Assembly (NCBI RefSeq): GCF_002858865.1
Contig: NZ_PJRR01000016.1
Span: 62,001-126,000, forward strand
Length of the DNA: 64,000 nt
Reading direction: 5' to 3'
Origin: Caulobacter vibrioides
GTDB lineage: Bacteria; Pseudomonadota; Alphaproteobacteria; Caulobacterales; Caulobacteraceae
The translations under genes and the position numbers were made by a program. Under the pieces are notes generated by a model. That model was not told the DNA's origin and ran no database searches. It was given only the letters and a program-made list of their open reading frames with translations. Shown piece after piece: positions 44,303-53,346 of the stretch (positions are counted from its first letter, which is position 1; every line of letters starts with the position of its first letter).

Positions 44303-45070
44303 ATGCTGATGGTCATCTCGCCCGCCAAGTCGCTGGACTTCACCGCGCCCCAGACGGTGCTGCCGCTCACGACGCCTGAGCTAAAAGCTCAGATCGCCGA
44401 GCTGTCGAAAGTGACCCGCAAACTGACGGCGGCCGACCTCAAGCGCCTGATGCATATCTCCGACGCCCTGGCCACATTGAACCGCGAGCGCTTCCAGGCC
44501 TTCGATCCCGAAGTCGAGGAAGGCTTGCAGGCCGTGATCGCGTTCAACGGCGACGTCTATGCGGGGCTGAACGCGCGCGAGCTGGACCGTCCGGCCCTGG
44601 AGTGGGCGCAGGACCACTTGCGGATCCTGTCGGGCCTCTATGGCGTCTTGCGCCCGTTCGACGCCCTGCAGCCCTATCGCCTGGAGATGGGCACGCGCCT
44701 GAAGACCAAGAAGGGCGCCAATCTCTACGACTTCTGGGGCGAGACGATCTCCAGGACCCTCAACCAGGCGGCCGAGGGCCACGCCGACCCCACCCTGGTG
44801 AACCTGGCCAGCCAGGAATATTTCGGCGCCGTCGACGCCAAGGCCCTGAAGCTGCCGGTCGTCACCTGCCACTTCAAGGAAGAGAAGGGCGGCGAACTGC
44901 GCGTGCTGGGCTTCTTCGCCAAGAAGGCGCGCGGTCGGATGGCGCGTTACATCATCGACAATCGTATCGATCAGGCCGAGGCGCTGAAGGGTTTCGATCT
45001 CGACGGCTATCGTTTCCAGCCCGGCCTGTCGACGAGCGCGGACTGGGTTTTCGCTCGCCCGCAGCCCTGA
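44303..45070 (+). CDS. yaaA: Peroxide stress protein YaaA (DUF328)
   Basis: A 255-aa DNA-binding protein that limits free iron and DNA damage under H2O2 stress in E. coli. Family features: MVISPAKSLDFTAP at the start, FNGDVYAGLNARELD, LRILSGLYGVLRPFD and the C-terminal CHFKEEKGGELRVLGFFAKKARG. Full length for the family. Its promoter may be influenced by the palindrome array upstream. Confidence 0.93.
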   Translation: MLMVISPAKSLDFTAPQTVLPLTTPELKAQIAELSKVTRKLTAADLKRLMHISDALATLNRERFQAFDPEVEEGLQAVIAFNGDVYAGLNARELDRPALEWAQDHLRILSGLYGVLRPFDALQPYRLEMGTRLKTKKGANLYDFWGETISRTLNQAAEGHADPTLVNLASQEYFGAVDAKALKLPVVTCHFKEEKGGELRVLGFFAKKARGRMARYIIDNRIDQAEALKGFDLDGYRFQPGLSTSADWVFARPQP

Positions 45071-45089
45071 ATTCATCTATCGATGAATT
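45070..45089. promoter_or_regulatory. Perfect 8-bp-arm palindrome upstream of hydroxybutyrate dehydrogenase
   Basis: AATTCATC-tatc-GATGAATT, beginning at the last base of the yaaA stop codon and lying 79 bp upstream of the dehydrogenase start. AT-rich in a GC-rich context. Could be a regulator site for the downstream gene or a weak yaaA terminator (TATAAG follows). Confidence 0.55.
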
Positions 45090-45167
45090 TATAAGCGCTC
45101 GCCCTTCGCAGGAGCGAGTTATATGCTGCACCGCAACACGATCGGGTAGCACTTCAGGGGAACGCGC

Positions 45168-45965
45168 ATGGCCGTCGATTTCGGTTTGCAGGGGCAGGTC
45201 GCCATCGTCACCGGCTCGACCAGCGGCATCGGCCACGCCATGGCCGACGCGCTGGCCGCCCAGGGCTGCAACATCGTCATGAACGGTCTTGGTGAAATGA
45301 ACGCCATCGAGCGCGCCCGCGCCGAGATGGCCGAGACCCACGGCGTGGAGGTGCTTTACCACGGCGCCGACATGACCAGGCCGATCGAGATCGCCGACAT
45401 GGTCCGCGCGGCCAAGGCCGAGTTCGGCGAGCTGGACATCCTCGTCAACAACGCCGGCGTCCAGCATGTGGCCCCGGTCGAGGACTTCCCGGAAGACAAG
45501 TGGGACCTGATTATCGCTGTGAACCTGTCGTCGGCCTTCCACGCCACCAAGGCGGCGGTGCCGATCATGAAGGAGCAGGGGCGGGGTCGGATCGTCAACA
45601 TCGCCTCGGCGCACGGCCTGGTGGCCTCGCCGTTCAAGAGCGCCTATGTCGCCGCCAAGCACGGGATCATGGGCCTGACCAAGACGGTCGCCCTCGAGGT
45701 CGCCCAGCATGGGATCACCTGCAACGCCATCTGCCCGGGCTTTGTGAAGACGCCGCTGGTCGAGGCTCAGATCGCCGACCAGGCCAAGGCGCGCGGCATT
45801 TCGGAAGAGGCGGTGATGAGGGACGTGATCCTGGCCAGCCAGCCGACCAAGCAGTTCGTCACCTTCGACCAGCTGAACGGCATGCTGCTGTATCTGGTCT
45901 CGGACCTCGGCGCCTCGGCCAATGGCGCGGCCTATCAGATCGACGGCGGCTGGGTCGCCCAATAG
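45168..45965 (+). CDS. bdhA: 3-hydroxybutyrate dehydrogenase
   Basis: A 265-aa SDR enzyme interconverting D-3-hydroxybutyrate and acetoacetate in polyhydroxybutyrate turnover. NAD site TGSTSGIGHAMADAL, LVNNAGVQHV, catalytic Ser in NIASAHGLVASP and YVAAKHG (Tyr, Lys). AICPGFVKTPLVEAQI and the WVAQ end are characteristic of this enzyme. Followed by a patatin gene often found near PHB genes. Confidence 0.9.
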   Translation: MAVDFGLQGQVAIVTGSTSGIGHAMADALAAQGCNIVMNGLGEMNAIERARAEMAETHGVEVLYHGADMTRPIEIADMVRAAKAEFGELDILVNNAGVQHVAPVEDFPEDKWDLIIAVNLSSAFHATKAAVPIMKEQGRGRIVNIASAHGLVASPFKSAYVAAKHGIMGLTKTVALEVAQHGITCNAICPGFVKTPLVEAQIADQAKARGISEEAVMRDVILASQPTKQFVTFDQLNGMLLYLVSDLGASANGAAYQIDGGWVAQ

Positions 45966-46036
45966 GCCCTCGATTTCGGGCGCCAAGCGCCGGGAGGAAG
46001 CGTTACTGATCGGGGGCTGGTCCTTCGCGAGGTCGC

Positions 46037-47098
46037 ATGCCGATTCCACCGTTCAAGAAGAAGCCCCCCGGCCCCAAGGGGCTGAGTCTCGCCCTCCAGG
46101 GCGGCGGCGCGCACGGCGCGTTCGAGTGGGGCGTGCTGGATCGCCTGCTCGAGGAAGACGATCTGGAGATCCGCGCCGTCACCGCCGCCTCGGCCGGGGC
46201 GATGAACGCGGTCTGTCTGGCTCAGGGCCTGATCGATGACGGCCGCGCGGGGGCGCGGGCGCGCCTGGAGTCGTTCTGGCGCAATGTGAACCGGGCCGGC
46301 GGGCGCAATGTCTTCGGCGACACCGGCATCTGGACCAACGCCTTCGGCGGCGGCGTCGACTGGCTGAAGAACACCCCCGGCTGGCGGATGGCCGAGACCC
46401 TGGCGCTGTCGCTGAGCCCCTACGAGTTCAATCCGTTCAATCTCAATCCGCTGCATGACGTGCTGGAGGGCGAGATCACCTTCAGCCGGATCCGGGACGC
46501 AAGCCCGATCAAGCTCTACATCTCGGCCACCCAGATCCGGACCAGCAAGTCGAAGGTCTTCCGCGAGACCGAGCTGACCTCGCGCCACATCATGGCCAGC
46601 GCCTGCCTGCCGCAGCTGTTCCAGGCGGTGGAGATCGACGGCGAGCCCTATTGGGACGGTGGCTATCTGGCCAATCCGCCGCTGTGGCCGCTGTTCTACG
46701 ACGACACGCCCGACGACATCCTGATCGTCACCCTCAACCCGTTCGTCCGCGAGGAGACCCCCAAGTCGCCGGGCGAGATCATGGACCGCCTGAACGAGAT
46801 CACCTTCAACGCCTCGCTGGCCTCAGAGCTGCGAGCTATCGGCTTCGTGCAGAAACTGCTGGACGAGGGCCTCCTGAAGGACAACGCCCGCGGCCGCTAC
46901 CGCCGGATGCTGGTCCACGCCATCACCGCCGACAAGCCGCTGGCGGATCTTTCGATGTCGACCAAGTTCAACACCGAATGGAGCTTCCTGACCGATCTGA
47001 AGGATCGGGGGCGGGCGGCGGCGCAGGCCTGGCTGGACGACTGCGGCGATTGCGTGGGTGTGAAGTCCAGTGTCGATCTGAAGGTCGGCTTCCCCTAA
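46037..47098 (+). CDS. Patatin-like phospholipase
   Basis: A 353-aa lipid acyl hydrolase with the Ser-Asp dyad: oxyanion hole LQGGGAHGAFEWG near residue 20, nucleophile ASAGAMNAV (GxSxG variant A-S-A-G) near 55, and DGGYLANPP with the catalytic Asp near 212. No signal peptide. Positioned after bdhA, so a role with PHB or membrane lipid turnover is plausible but not shown. Confidence 0.9.
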   Translation: MPIPPFKKKPPGPKGLSLALQGGGAHGAFEWGVLDRLLEEDDLEIRAVTAASAGAMNAVCLAQGLIDDGRAGARARLESFWRNVNRAGGRNVFGDTGIWTNAFGGGVDWLKNTPGWRMAETLALSLSPYEFNPFNLNPLHDVLEGEITFSRIRDASPIKLYISATQIRTSKSKVFRETELTSRHIMASACLPQLFQAVEIDGEPYWDGGYLANPPLWPLFYDDTPDDILIVTLNPFVREETPKSPGEIMDRLNEITFNASLASELRAIGFVQKLLDEGLLKDNARGRYRRMLVHAITADKPLADLSMSTKFNTEWSFLTDLKDRGRAAAQAWLDDCGDCVGVKSSVDLKVGFP

Positions 47099-47107
47099 AG
47101 GTCAGGC

Positions 47108-47527
47108 ATGAGCCATCCCGTTCCCACTGTCGGCGTCGTCTGTCTAAGGGGCGAGGAGGTTTTGCTGATCAAGCGCGGCACCCCGCCCAGGCTTGGCCAA
47201 TGGAGCGTGCCGGGCGGGCGCCTGGAATGGGGCGAGGCCCTGCAGGACGCGGCGCTGCGCGAACTGAAGGAAGAGACGGGTGTGGACGCCGAACTCCTGG
47301 GCCTGATCGACGTGATCGACGGGGTGTTTCCCGCACGGCCGGGCGGTGAGATCACCCGCCACTACGTCCTGATCGACTACGCCGCCCGCTGGACCGGCGG
47401 CGAGCCTGTGGCCGGCGACGACGCGGCCGAGGCGCGGTTTGTCACGCGCGATGAGGCGATGGCGCTGGTGGAGTGGGAAGAGACGCGGCGGGTGATTACG
47501 GAAGCGGTTGAGCGGTTTGGGCGGTAG
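47108..47527 (+). CDS. NUDIX hydrolase
   Basis: A 139-aa pyrophosphohydrolase. The full Nudix box GGRLEWGEALQDAALRELKEETGV begins near residue 37 (cited in part; G-x5-E-x7-REUxEE pattern intact). Opening VGVVCLRGEEVLLIKRG is typical of the ADP-ribose or 8-oxo-dGTP-like groups; substrate unknown. Starts 10 bp after patatin. Confidence 0.92.
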   Translation: MSHPVPTVGVVCLRGEEVLLIKRGTPPRLGQWSVPGGRLEWGEALQDAALRELKEETGVDAELLGLIDVIDGVFPARPGGEITRHYVLIDYAARWTGGEPVAGDDAAEARFVTRDEAMALVEWEETRRVITEAVERFGR

Positions 47528-47561
47528 ACGGACTTGGCCCGCGTTTGACTTGGAATAGCAT

Positions 47562-47706
47562 TCCTCCCCTTGGAAGGGTGAGGACCGGACCAATCCTCCC
47601 CCTAGCGGGGGAGGTGTCGGCGAAGCCGACGGAGGGGGAAGAGGCCGACTCAGCGGCGCTTCCCCCTCCGGCCTTCGGCCTCCTCCCCCCTCTGGGGGAG
47701 GATTTT
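47562..47706. repeat. CCTCCCCC/GGGGGAGG palindromic repeat cluster
   Basis: Alternating C-rich and G-rich blocks: CCTCCCCTTGGAAGGG, CCTCCCCCTAGCGGGGGAGG, GTCGGCGAAGCCGACGGAGGGGGAAG facing CTTCCCCCTCCGGCCTTCGGCCTCC, ending CCCTCTGGGGGAGG. Forms several nested hairpins. Together with the next repeat it fills the gap of 416 bp between the Nudix and M50 genes. Confidence 0.8.
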
Positions 47707-47750
47707 CGAGCTGTCCGCTCCGGGTGGAAAGCGGACCTTTGGCTCTCAAC

Positions 47751-47882
47751 GCCCCCTCCGTCTCGCTGCGTATCCGCAGCGATCCACCTCCCCCGCTTTG
47801 CGGGGCAGGAGGGCTGCGGCATCCTCCTCACCCGTGAAACGGGGGAGGTGGCGCGATGCGAAGCATCGTGACGGAGGGGGCG
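47751..47882. repeat. GCCCCCTCCGTC-type inverted repeat, copy 3
   Basis: Third copy of the family at 13029 and 19328: CGCCCCCTCCGTC start, inner CACCTCCCCCGC facing GGGGGAGGTGGCGC, GGGGCAGGAGG core and GACGGAGGGGGCGC end. The inner hairpin GCGTATCCGCAGCGATCC differs between copies. Confidence 0.85.
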
Positions 47883-47943
47883 CATTCTGCTCCATGCCAA
47901 CACCGCGCTTGCGCTCCCGGCCAAGGTCCCCGACATCAGGATC

Positions 47944-48711
47944 ATGACTATCCTCGAAGCCCCCGCCCGGCCGCGTGCGCCGATCAGTCCCAACGCCCTG
48001 ATCCTGATCGCCGCCGTTATCGGCCTGGGTTGGGCTGTGGCGACGGAGGTTCAGCCGCTGGGCGTGATCACCTTCGCCTTCGTGGCCGCCGCCTGGGTGC
48101 TGAGCGTCGGCATCCACGAGTTCGGCCACGCCTTCACCGCCTACAAGGCCGGTGACACCACGATCGTCGAGAAGGGCTATCTGACCCTTGATCCGCTGAA
48201 ATACTCGGACCTCTTCACGACGATCATCATCCCGCTGGTCGCCCTGGCCCTGGGCGGCATCGGCTTTCCGGGCGGGGCGGTCTATCTGCGCGAGGACCTG
48301 ATGCGCTCGCGCGGCTGGCGGTCGCTGGCCTCGCTGGCGGGGCCGCTGGGGACGCTGGTGGTGCTGGTCGTCATCGCCGTCAGCCTTCCGCTCGCGGCCG
48401 CCAGCCCGCCGCTGTTCAACGCCCTGTCGCTGCTGGCCATGCTGCAGGCCAGCGCGCTGGTCCTGAACCTGCTGCCCGTCCCGGGCCTGGACGGCTACGG
48501 CGTCATCCGCCCGTTCCTGCCCGAGGGCGTCCAGGCGCGCATGGTCAAGATCGAGCGCGTGGGCTTTCTGATCCTGTTCGCGCTGATCTTCTGGGCGCCC
48601 GGGGTCAGTGAGTTCATCTTCGCTGCGGCCCTGACGATCACCGACCTCTTGGGCGTTTCGCGTCCGGCGATCGGCGACGGCTGGAGAACCTTCCACTTCT
48701 GGGGCTCTTGA
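47944..48711 (+). CDS. Site-2 protease family (M50) membrane metallopeptidase
   Basis: A 255-aa intramembrane zinc protease with about six helices. Zinc motif HEFGHAFTAY near residues 57-66 and the second site LLPVPGLDGYGVI (NPDG-like Asp) near 180. Members cleave membrane-bound regulators; this short form resembles the uncharacterised subgroup without a PDZ domain. Target unknown. Confidence 0.88.
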   Translation: MTILEAPARPRAPISPNALILIAAVIGLGWAVATEVQPLGVITFAFVAAAWVLSVGIHEFGHAFTAYKAGDTTIVEKGYLTLDPLKYSDLFTTIIIPLVALALGGIGFPGGAVYLREDLMRSRGWRSLASLAGPLGTLVVLVVIAVSLPLAAASPPLFNALSLLAMLQASALVLNLLPVPGLDGYGVIRPFLPEGVQARMVKIERVGFLILFALIFWAPGVSEFIFAAALTITDLLGVSRPAIGDGWRTFHFWGS

Positions 48712-48775
48712 CCTTCGGCCTCTGACCCTCTCTCCTTCAAACAAGCGTTTCAAGAACAATGAGGGAGGGTTCGTC

Positions 48776-49558
48776 ATGGCCTATGCGCCGTTCAACCTGT
48801 CGGGAAAGGTCGCCCTGGTCACCGGCGGCAATCGGGGCATCGGGCTTGGCATGGCCAAGGCCATGGCGCAGGCCGGCGCCGACATCGTCATCTGGGGCTC
48901 CAACCCCGAGCGTAACCTGGCCGCCGAGCAGACCCTGACCGCCCTGGGCGTGCGGGTGAAGGCCCAGACCGTCGACGTCTCGGACGAGGCCCAGGTCCGC
49001 GAGGGCATGGAAGAGGCCGTCGCCGCCATGGGCCGGGTCGACAGCGTCTTCGCCAACGCCGGCATCGGCTATGGCTCGCCCTCGTTCGTCGACATGAGCA
49101 CCGAGGTCTATCGCAAGGTGCTGGCGGTCAATCTGGACGGGGTGTTCTTCACCCTGCGCGAGGCCTGCCGCCACATGGTCGAGCGCGCCAAGGCCGGGGA
49201 TCCGGGCGGCTCGCTGGTCGGCGTCGCCTCGCTGGCGGCCATCGAGGGCGCGGCCCGCAACGAGGCCTATGCCGCCACCAAGGGCGCGGTGATCTCGATG
49301 ATCAAGTCGGTCGCCGTTGAGCACGCCCGCTACGGCGTGCGCGCCAACGCCATCCTGCCCGGCTGGATCGCCACCGACATGACCGCCGGGGCCCAGGGCA
49401 ACGCCGCCTTCGCCGAAAAGGTCATCCCGCGCGTTCCGGCCCGCCGCTGGGGCGAGCCCGAGGACTTCGGCGGCATGGCCGTCTATCTGGCCTCGGACGC
49501 CTCCAGCTATCACTCGGGCACGACCCTGGTGATCGACGGCGGCTACTCGATCTTCTAG
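48776..49558 (+). CDS. SDR family oxidoreductase
   Basis: A 260-aa classical SDR: TGGNRGIGLGMAKAM cofactor site near residue 17, FANAGIG, catalytic Ser in VGVASLAAIEG and YAATKGAVI (Tyr, Lys) near 160. Gives a FabG-like or sugar/alcohol dehydrogenase activity; substrate unknown. GGGAGGG lies before the ATG. Confidence 0.88.
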   Translation: MAYAPFNLSGKVALVTGGNRGIGLGMAKAMAQAGADIVIWGSNPERNLAAEQTLTALGVRVKAQTVDVSDEAQVREGMEEAVAAMGRVDSVFANAGIGYGSPSFVDMSTEVYRKVLAVNLDGVFFTLREACRHMVERAKAGDPGGSLVGVASLAAIEGAARNEAYAATKGAVISMIKSVAVEHARYGVRANAILPGWIATDMTAGAQGNAAFAEKVIPRVPARRWGEPEDFGGMAVYLASDASSYHSGTTLVIDGGYSIF

Positions 49559-49696
49559 CGGCTTGATTTTTGGACTCTGAAGTCCATTAAAAACCTATTG
49601 AAAACAGGGGGTTGCGCGGGCGGCCCGGCGGTGTGAAGCTTCCTCCCACGGCAGCCTGGACGAGAAGATCCGGGCGCCGACGAGGAAACGAGAGAG

Positions 49697-49834
49697 ATGA
49701 CGCCCCAAGACGTTGTCAGCCTGGCTCCGCCGCGCGGCTTGCTGTTGATGCTGGCCCTGGCCTTCACCAGCATGATGGCCTGTTTCTGGACGCATGGGGC
49801 GGACCTGGAAGCCGAGCTCGTCCGGCGCGACTGA
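49697..49834 (+). CDS. Small hydrophobic ORF, 45 aa (unannotated)
   Basis: MTPQDVVSLAPPRG followed by one hydrophobic segment LLLMLALAFTSMMACFW and an acidic tail (ADLEAELVRRD). GAGAGAG is a weak ribosome site. It lies between an SDR and a nitronate monooxygenase gene, 68 bp before the latter. Could be a leader peptide or small membrane protein; function unknown. Confidence 0.45.
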   Translation: MTPQDVVSLAPPRGLLLMLALAFTSMMACFWTHGADLEAELVRRD

Positions 49835-49902
49835 CCTCGCGGCACGCTTGTGAGGCGGCGGCCACGCCCTGATCCTCGCCCGATAAACGGGGAGAAACGA
49901 CC

Positions 49903-50868
49903 ATGGGCCTGCGCACGCCGCTGTGTGATCTGCTGGATATCGAGCATCCGATCCTGCTGGCCGGCATGGGCGGGGTCTCCTACGCCCCGCTGGCCGCCGC
50001 CGTCTCCAACGCCGGCGGCTATGGCGTCCTGGGCATGGCCGGCACCAGCCCGGACTTCATCCGCGCCCAGATGCGCGAGGTCAAAAGCCTGACCGACAAG
50101 CCGTTCGGCGTGGACCTGTTGGCCGCCACGCCGGATGCGCTGACCGCGTCCGTCGAGGTCATCATCGAGGAGGGCGCCTCCTCGTTTGTCGCGGGCCTGG
50201 GCGTGCCCATGCCGATCATCGAACGGCTCAAGGCCGCCGGCCTGAAGGTCATGGTCGTCTGCGGAGCCGTGAAGCATGCGGTCAAGGCCGAGCAGGCCGG
50301 CTGCGACGCGGTGATCTGCCAGGGCGGCGAGGGCGGCGGGCACACGGGCCTTGTCGGCACCCTGCCGCTGGTGGCCCAGGCGGTCGAGGCGGTGAAGATC
50401 CCGGTGGTCGCCGCCGGCGGCCTGCATGACGGCCGCGGGCTGGCGGCGGCCCTGGCTCTGGGCGCGCAAGGCGTGTGGATGGGCACGCGGTTCATCGCCT
50501 CGCACGAGGCCCATGCGGGCGATCTCTACCGCCAGGCGGTGGTCGAGGCCGCCGACGAGGACACGGTGCGCACGCGCTGCTACTCGGGCAAGCCGATGCG
50601 GGTGAAGAAGAACCCCTATGTCGACGACTGGGAAGCGCGTCCGGGCGACATCCAGCCCTTCCCGCAGCAGGCCATGGTCTCGATTCGCAATGGCGCGATG
50701 GGCGGCATCGGCGGCCAGATCGAGGGGCTGGACGCGGCCAAGTCCTGCTTCGCCATGGGCCAGAGCGCCGGCGGCGTGCGCGAGATCCTGCCGGCCGGCG
50801 AGATCGTCAAGCGGCTGATGGCCGAGGCCGAGACGGCGCTGGCCAAGGCCTCGGCCTTCAGGACCTGA
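49903..50868 (+). CDS. Nitronate monooxygenase
   Basis: A 321-aa FMN-dependent enzyme of the 2-nitropropane dioxygenase family. TIM-barrel signatures: PILLAGMGGVSYAPLAAAVS near residue 17, VKAEQAGCDAVICQGGEGGGHTG in the middle, VVAAGGLHDGRGLAAALALGAQGVWMGTRF in part for FMN phosphate. Detoxifies propionate-3-nitronate or related nitronates. Full length, cytosolic. Confidence 0.9.
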   Translation: MGLRTPLCDLLDIEHPILLAGMGGVSYAPLAAAVSNAGGYGVLGMAGTSPDFIRAQMREVKSLTDKPFGVDLLAATPDALTASVEVIIEEGASSFVAGLGVPMPIIERLKAAGLKVMVVCGAVKHAVKAEQAGCDAVICQGGEGGGHTGLVGTLPLVAQAVEAVKIPVVAAGGLHDGRGLAAALALGAQGVWMGTRFIASHEAHAGDLYRQAVVEAADEDTVRTRCYSGKPMRVKKNPYVDDWEARPGDIQPFPQQAMVSIRNGAMGGIGGQIEGLDAAKSCFAMGQSAGGVREILPAGEIVKRLMAEAETALAKASAFRT

Positions 50869-50978
50869 GGCGCGACCTTTCGCGCGAGGCGATTGCCGCA
50901 CGCCACGCATGGCCGAGTTTCCCATGGACGGCGAGCCTCTTCCGACGCACGCTCAGGCTGATCGCGGGGGAGACAGCG

Positions 50979-51518
50979 ATGATCGCGCGCAAGCACCTGA
51001 GGCGTCGGCTCAGCCAGTACGGGGCGCTGTGGCTGGGCGGGTTTGTCGGCACGTTGCTGGCCATGGCCGCTATGGTGTTCGGCGTCCAAACGCCGCTGGC
51101 GGCCGCCGCCGATCTGGTGCTGCCGATCGCCCTGGCTCTGCTGGGGCTGGCGGTGATCGCCGGGGTAGGGATCACGGTGGTCAAGGACGTCGGGCTGTCG
51201 ACCAAGTCGCTGATCACGGCCCTGGCGCTCTTGCTGGTGCTGCCGCTGCTGTGGGCGCCGGTGCTGGCGGTGGTGGTCGCCGCAGCCATCGCCGGGGCGT
51301 CGGTGGAGTACTCTGCCGTCTATGCCGAGTTCCGGATCGCGGTCAGCAACCTGATCTACCCGCTGGTCGCCATGCTGGGCGAGGACCCGCTGATCAGCTT
51401 CGTCTGGCAGGCGTTTCAGGTCGTCGCCTCCGTCGTCGGGGCGATCGCGTCGACCTTGCAGGTCTGGCGGTTCGTCAAGCCGCTGCTCTACGGCCCTGAC
51501 GAGGCCGAAACAGCCTAG
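50979..51518 (+). CDS. Hypothetical membrane protein
   Basis: A 179-aa protein starting MIARKHLRRRLSQYG, with a basic N-terminus and three or four hydrophobic segments (GGFVGTLLAMAAMVFGV, LVLPIALALLGLAVIAG, LITALALLLVLPLLWAPVLA), then an amphipathic C-terminal half. No family recognised. Its 3' end overlaps a convergent small gene by 4 bp. Confidence 0.7.
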   Translation: MIARKHLRRRLSQYGALWLGGFVGTLLAMAAMVFGVQTPLAAAADLVLPIALALLGLAVIAGVGITVVKDVGLSTKSLITALALLLVLPLLWAPVLAVVVAAAIAGASVEYSAVYAEFRIAVSNLIYPLVAMLGEDPLISFVWQAFQVVASVVGAIASTLQVWRFVKPLLYGPDEAETA

Positions 51519-51724
51519 CTGACAAGCGTCGGACCGGGGAACACCCAGTCGTCTTCCTGCTCATGCAGCATTACCGGCAGGCCAAGGCCTGCGGGAAACG
51601 CCGCCAGGCGACGCACGGCCGCCTGAGCCTGGCTTCGCGTTTCATAGGCGCCGAACCGAAGGTTGTCACCGACGATCGCCCAATGGTCGCCAACCCGCAC
51701 CACGCCGTAATGCACCTCAGTCAT
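51515..51724 (-). CDS. Small hypothetical protein, 69 aa
   Basis: MTEVHYGVVRVGDHWAIVGD..., a compact alpha/beta protein with a FGAYETRSQAQAAVRRLAA helix, similar in pattern to small DUF2188-like proteins. Strong AAGGAGGT ribosome site 7 nt before ATG 51724, which is why I trust this start rather than the much longer reading frame extending further upstream. Confidence 0.65.
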   Translation of the reverse strand: MTEVHYGVVRVGDHWAIVGDNLRFGAYETRSQAQAAVRRLAAFPAGLGLPVMLHEQEDDWVFPGPTLVS

Positions 51725-51904
51725 GGTCAGACCTCCTTGCAGTATCCACAGGGAAAACCCGATCCGTGGCGATCGCAAGGCCTTTATTTTGCGAACTTTT
51801 TTCTGCACTGCGGCGAAACTTGTCCCCAAGCGCCACCGCGTCGGCTTTCGCCCGTTGGGAGGCGTGGTCGTGACAGCGGGCCGGGAGTTGGCGATAACCA
51901 GCCT

Positions 51905-52333
51905 ATGTCGCGTCCGTTCCTCATTGGCGTCTGTCTGGCGAGCCTGATCGCCGCTCCGGTCCTGGCCCAGGAAAGGGCGCCGGAGGACCGCCAACGCTTG
52001 CTGGATATCGCCTATGCGTTGGGTGAGAGCCACGCCCTGCGGCAGACCTGCCAGGGCGAAGGCGACCAGTACTGGCGCTCGCGCATGGTGCGGCTGACCG
52101 AGGTGGAGCAGGCCGACCAGGCCTTCGACGCCCAGATGCGCGAACGGTTCAACACCGGCTTCGCCTCGCGCCGCAGCGAGTACCCGATCTGTGACGACGC
52201 CAGCCGTAAGGCCGAGCAGGCGGTGGCGCGCAAGGGCCAGGCCCTGGCCCTGAAGCTGTCCCAGACCATGCGCGAGGTCCGCGGCGTCGCGCCGGCGCCG
52301 GATTCCGTGGCGGTGGACGCAGGAGCGCGCTAA
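51905..52333 (+). CDS. TIGR02301-type exported hypothetical protein
   Basis: A 142-aa protein with a signal peptide (MSRPFLIGVCLASLIAAPVLAQ, cited in part) and a helical mature part (RQRLLDIAYALGESHALRQTCQG, DQYWRSRM, RFNTGF, two conserved Cys). This matches the alphaproteobacterial family TIGR02301 of unknown function, probably periplasmic. Confidence 0.78.
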   Translation: MSRPFLIGVCLASLIAAPVLAQERAPEDRQRLLDIAYALGESHALRQTCQGEGDQYWRSRMVRLTEVEQADQAFDAQMRERFNTGFASRRSEYPICDDASRKAEQAVARKGQALALKLSQTMREVRGVAPAPDSVAVDAGAR

Positions 52334-52367
52334 CCTCCATCCAACTTCAAGTTGGGGAGCGACCGTC

Positions 52368-53342
52368 TTGAGCGGCATTGTCGTCCTGGTTTTCCTGGCC
52401 TTCGCCTTCGTGCTGCTGTTCAGCGCGATCAAGATCGTGCCGCAGGGGCGCGAGTTCACGGTCGAGCGCTTTGGCCGCTACACCCGCACGCTGAAGCCGG
52501 GCATCACGATCCTGACGCCGTTCCTCGAGACGGTGGGCCGCCGGGTCAACATGATGGAGCAGGTCCTGGACGTGCCCCAGCAGGAGGTCATCACCAAGGA
52601 CAACGTCTCGGTGAAGGTCGACGCCATCGTCTTCATCCAGGTGATGGACGCTGCGGCCGCCGCCTATCGGGTCGACAACCTAATGTACGCCATCACCCAG
52701 CTGGCCCAGACCAATCTGCGCACCGTGGTCGGGGCCATGGAGCTGGACGAGGTGCTGAGCCAGCGGGACGCGATCAATAGCCGCCTGCTGTCGACCATCG
52801 ACCACGCCACCGGGCCCTGGGGCGTCAAGGTCGCGCGGATCGAGATCAAGGACCTGACCCCGCCGGCCGACATCACCAACGCCATGGCCCGCCAGATGAA
52901 GGCCGAGCGCGAGCGCCGCGCGGTGATCACCGAGGCCGAGGGCGAGAAGCAGGCCCAGATCGCCCGCGCCGAGGGCCAGAAGCAGTCGGCGATCCTGCAG
53001 GCCGAAGGCCGCCGCGAGGCCGCGTTCCGCGACGCTGAGGCCCGCGAGCGCGAAGCCGAGGCCGAAGCCAAGGCGACCGCCTTCGTCTCCGAGGCCATCG
53101 CCAAGGGCGACGTCAACGCGATCAACTATTTCGTAGCCCAGAAATATGTCGAGGCCTTCGCCGAACTGGCCCGCAGCCCGCAGCAGAAGACTGTGATCGT
53201 CCCCGCCGACTTCGCCGGCCTGACCGGCACGGTCGCGGGCGTGGGCGAGCTGATCAAGTCGCTGGGCGCGGACGCGCCGCGTCCGGTTCCGCCGTCGCGG
53301 GGGACGACCAGCGCCCCCGCCGGCGGCAAGCGCGGAGAGTGA
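52368..53342 (+). CDS. SPFH/Band 7 (stomatin-like, QmcA type) protein
   Basis: A 324-aa membrane-anchored scaffold with one N-terminal helix (VVLVFLAFAFVLLFSAIKI) and an SPFH domain: PQGREFTVERFGRYTRTLKPG, VPQQEVITKDNVSVKVDA, LDEVLSQRDAINSRLL; then a coiled coil rich in Glu/Ala/Arg (RAEGQKQSAILQAEGRREAA). TTG start at 52368 with GGGAG upstream. Forms a pair with the NfeD gene, the usual partner. Confidence 0.92.
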   Translation: MSGIVVLVFLAFAFVLLFSAIKIVPQGREFTVERFGRYTRTLKPGITILTPFLETVGRRVNMMEQVLDVPQQEVITKDNVSVKVDAIVFIQVMDAAAAAYRVDNLMYAITQLAQTNLRTVVGAMELDEVLSQRDAINSRLLSTIDHATGPWGVKVARIEIKDLTPPADITNAMARQMKAERERRAVITEAEGEKQAQIARAEGQKQSAILQAEGRREAAFRDAEAREREAEAEAKATAFVSEAIAKGDVNAINYFVAQKYVEAFAELARSPQQKTVIVPADFAGLTGTVAGVGELIKSLGADAPRPVPPSRGTTSAPAGGKRGE

Positions 53343-53346
53343 CGTG

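Noticed and set aside
47562..47882. CRISPR-like alternation of repeats and spacers
   Set aside because: Blocks are palindromic and unequal in length, with no regular direct repeats or unique spacers.
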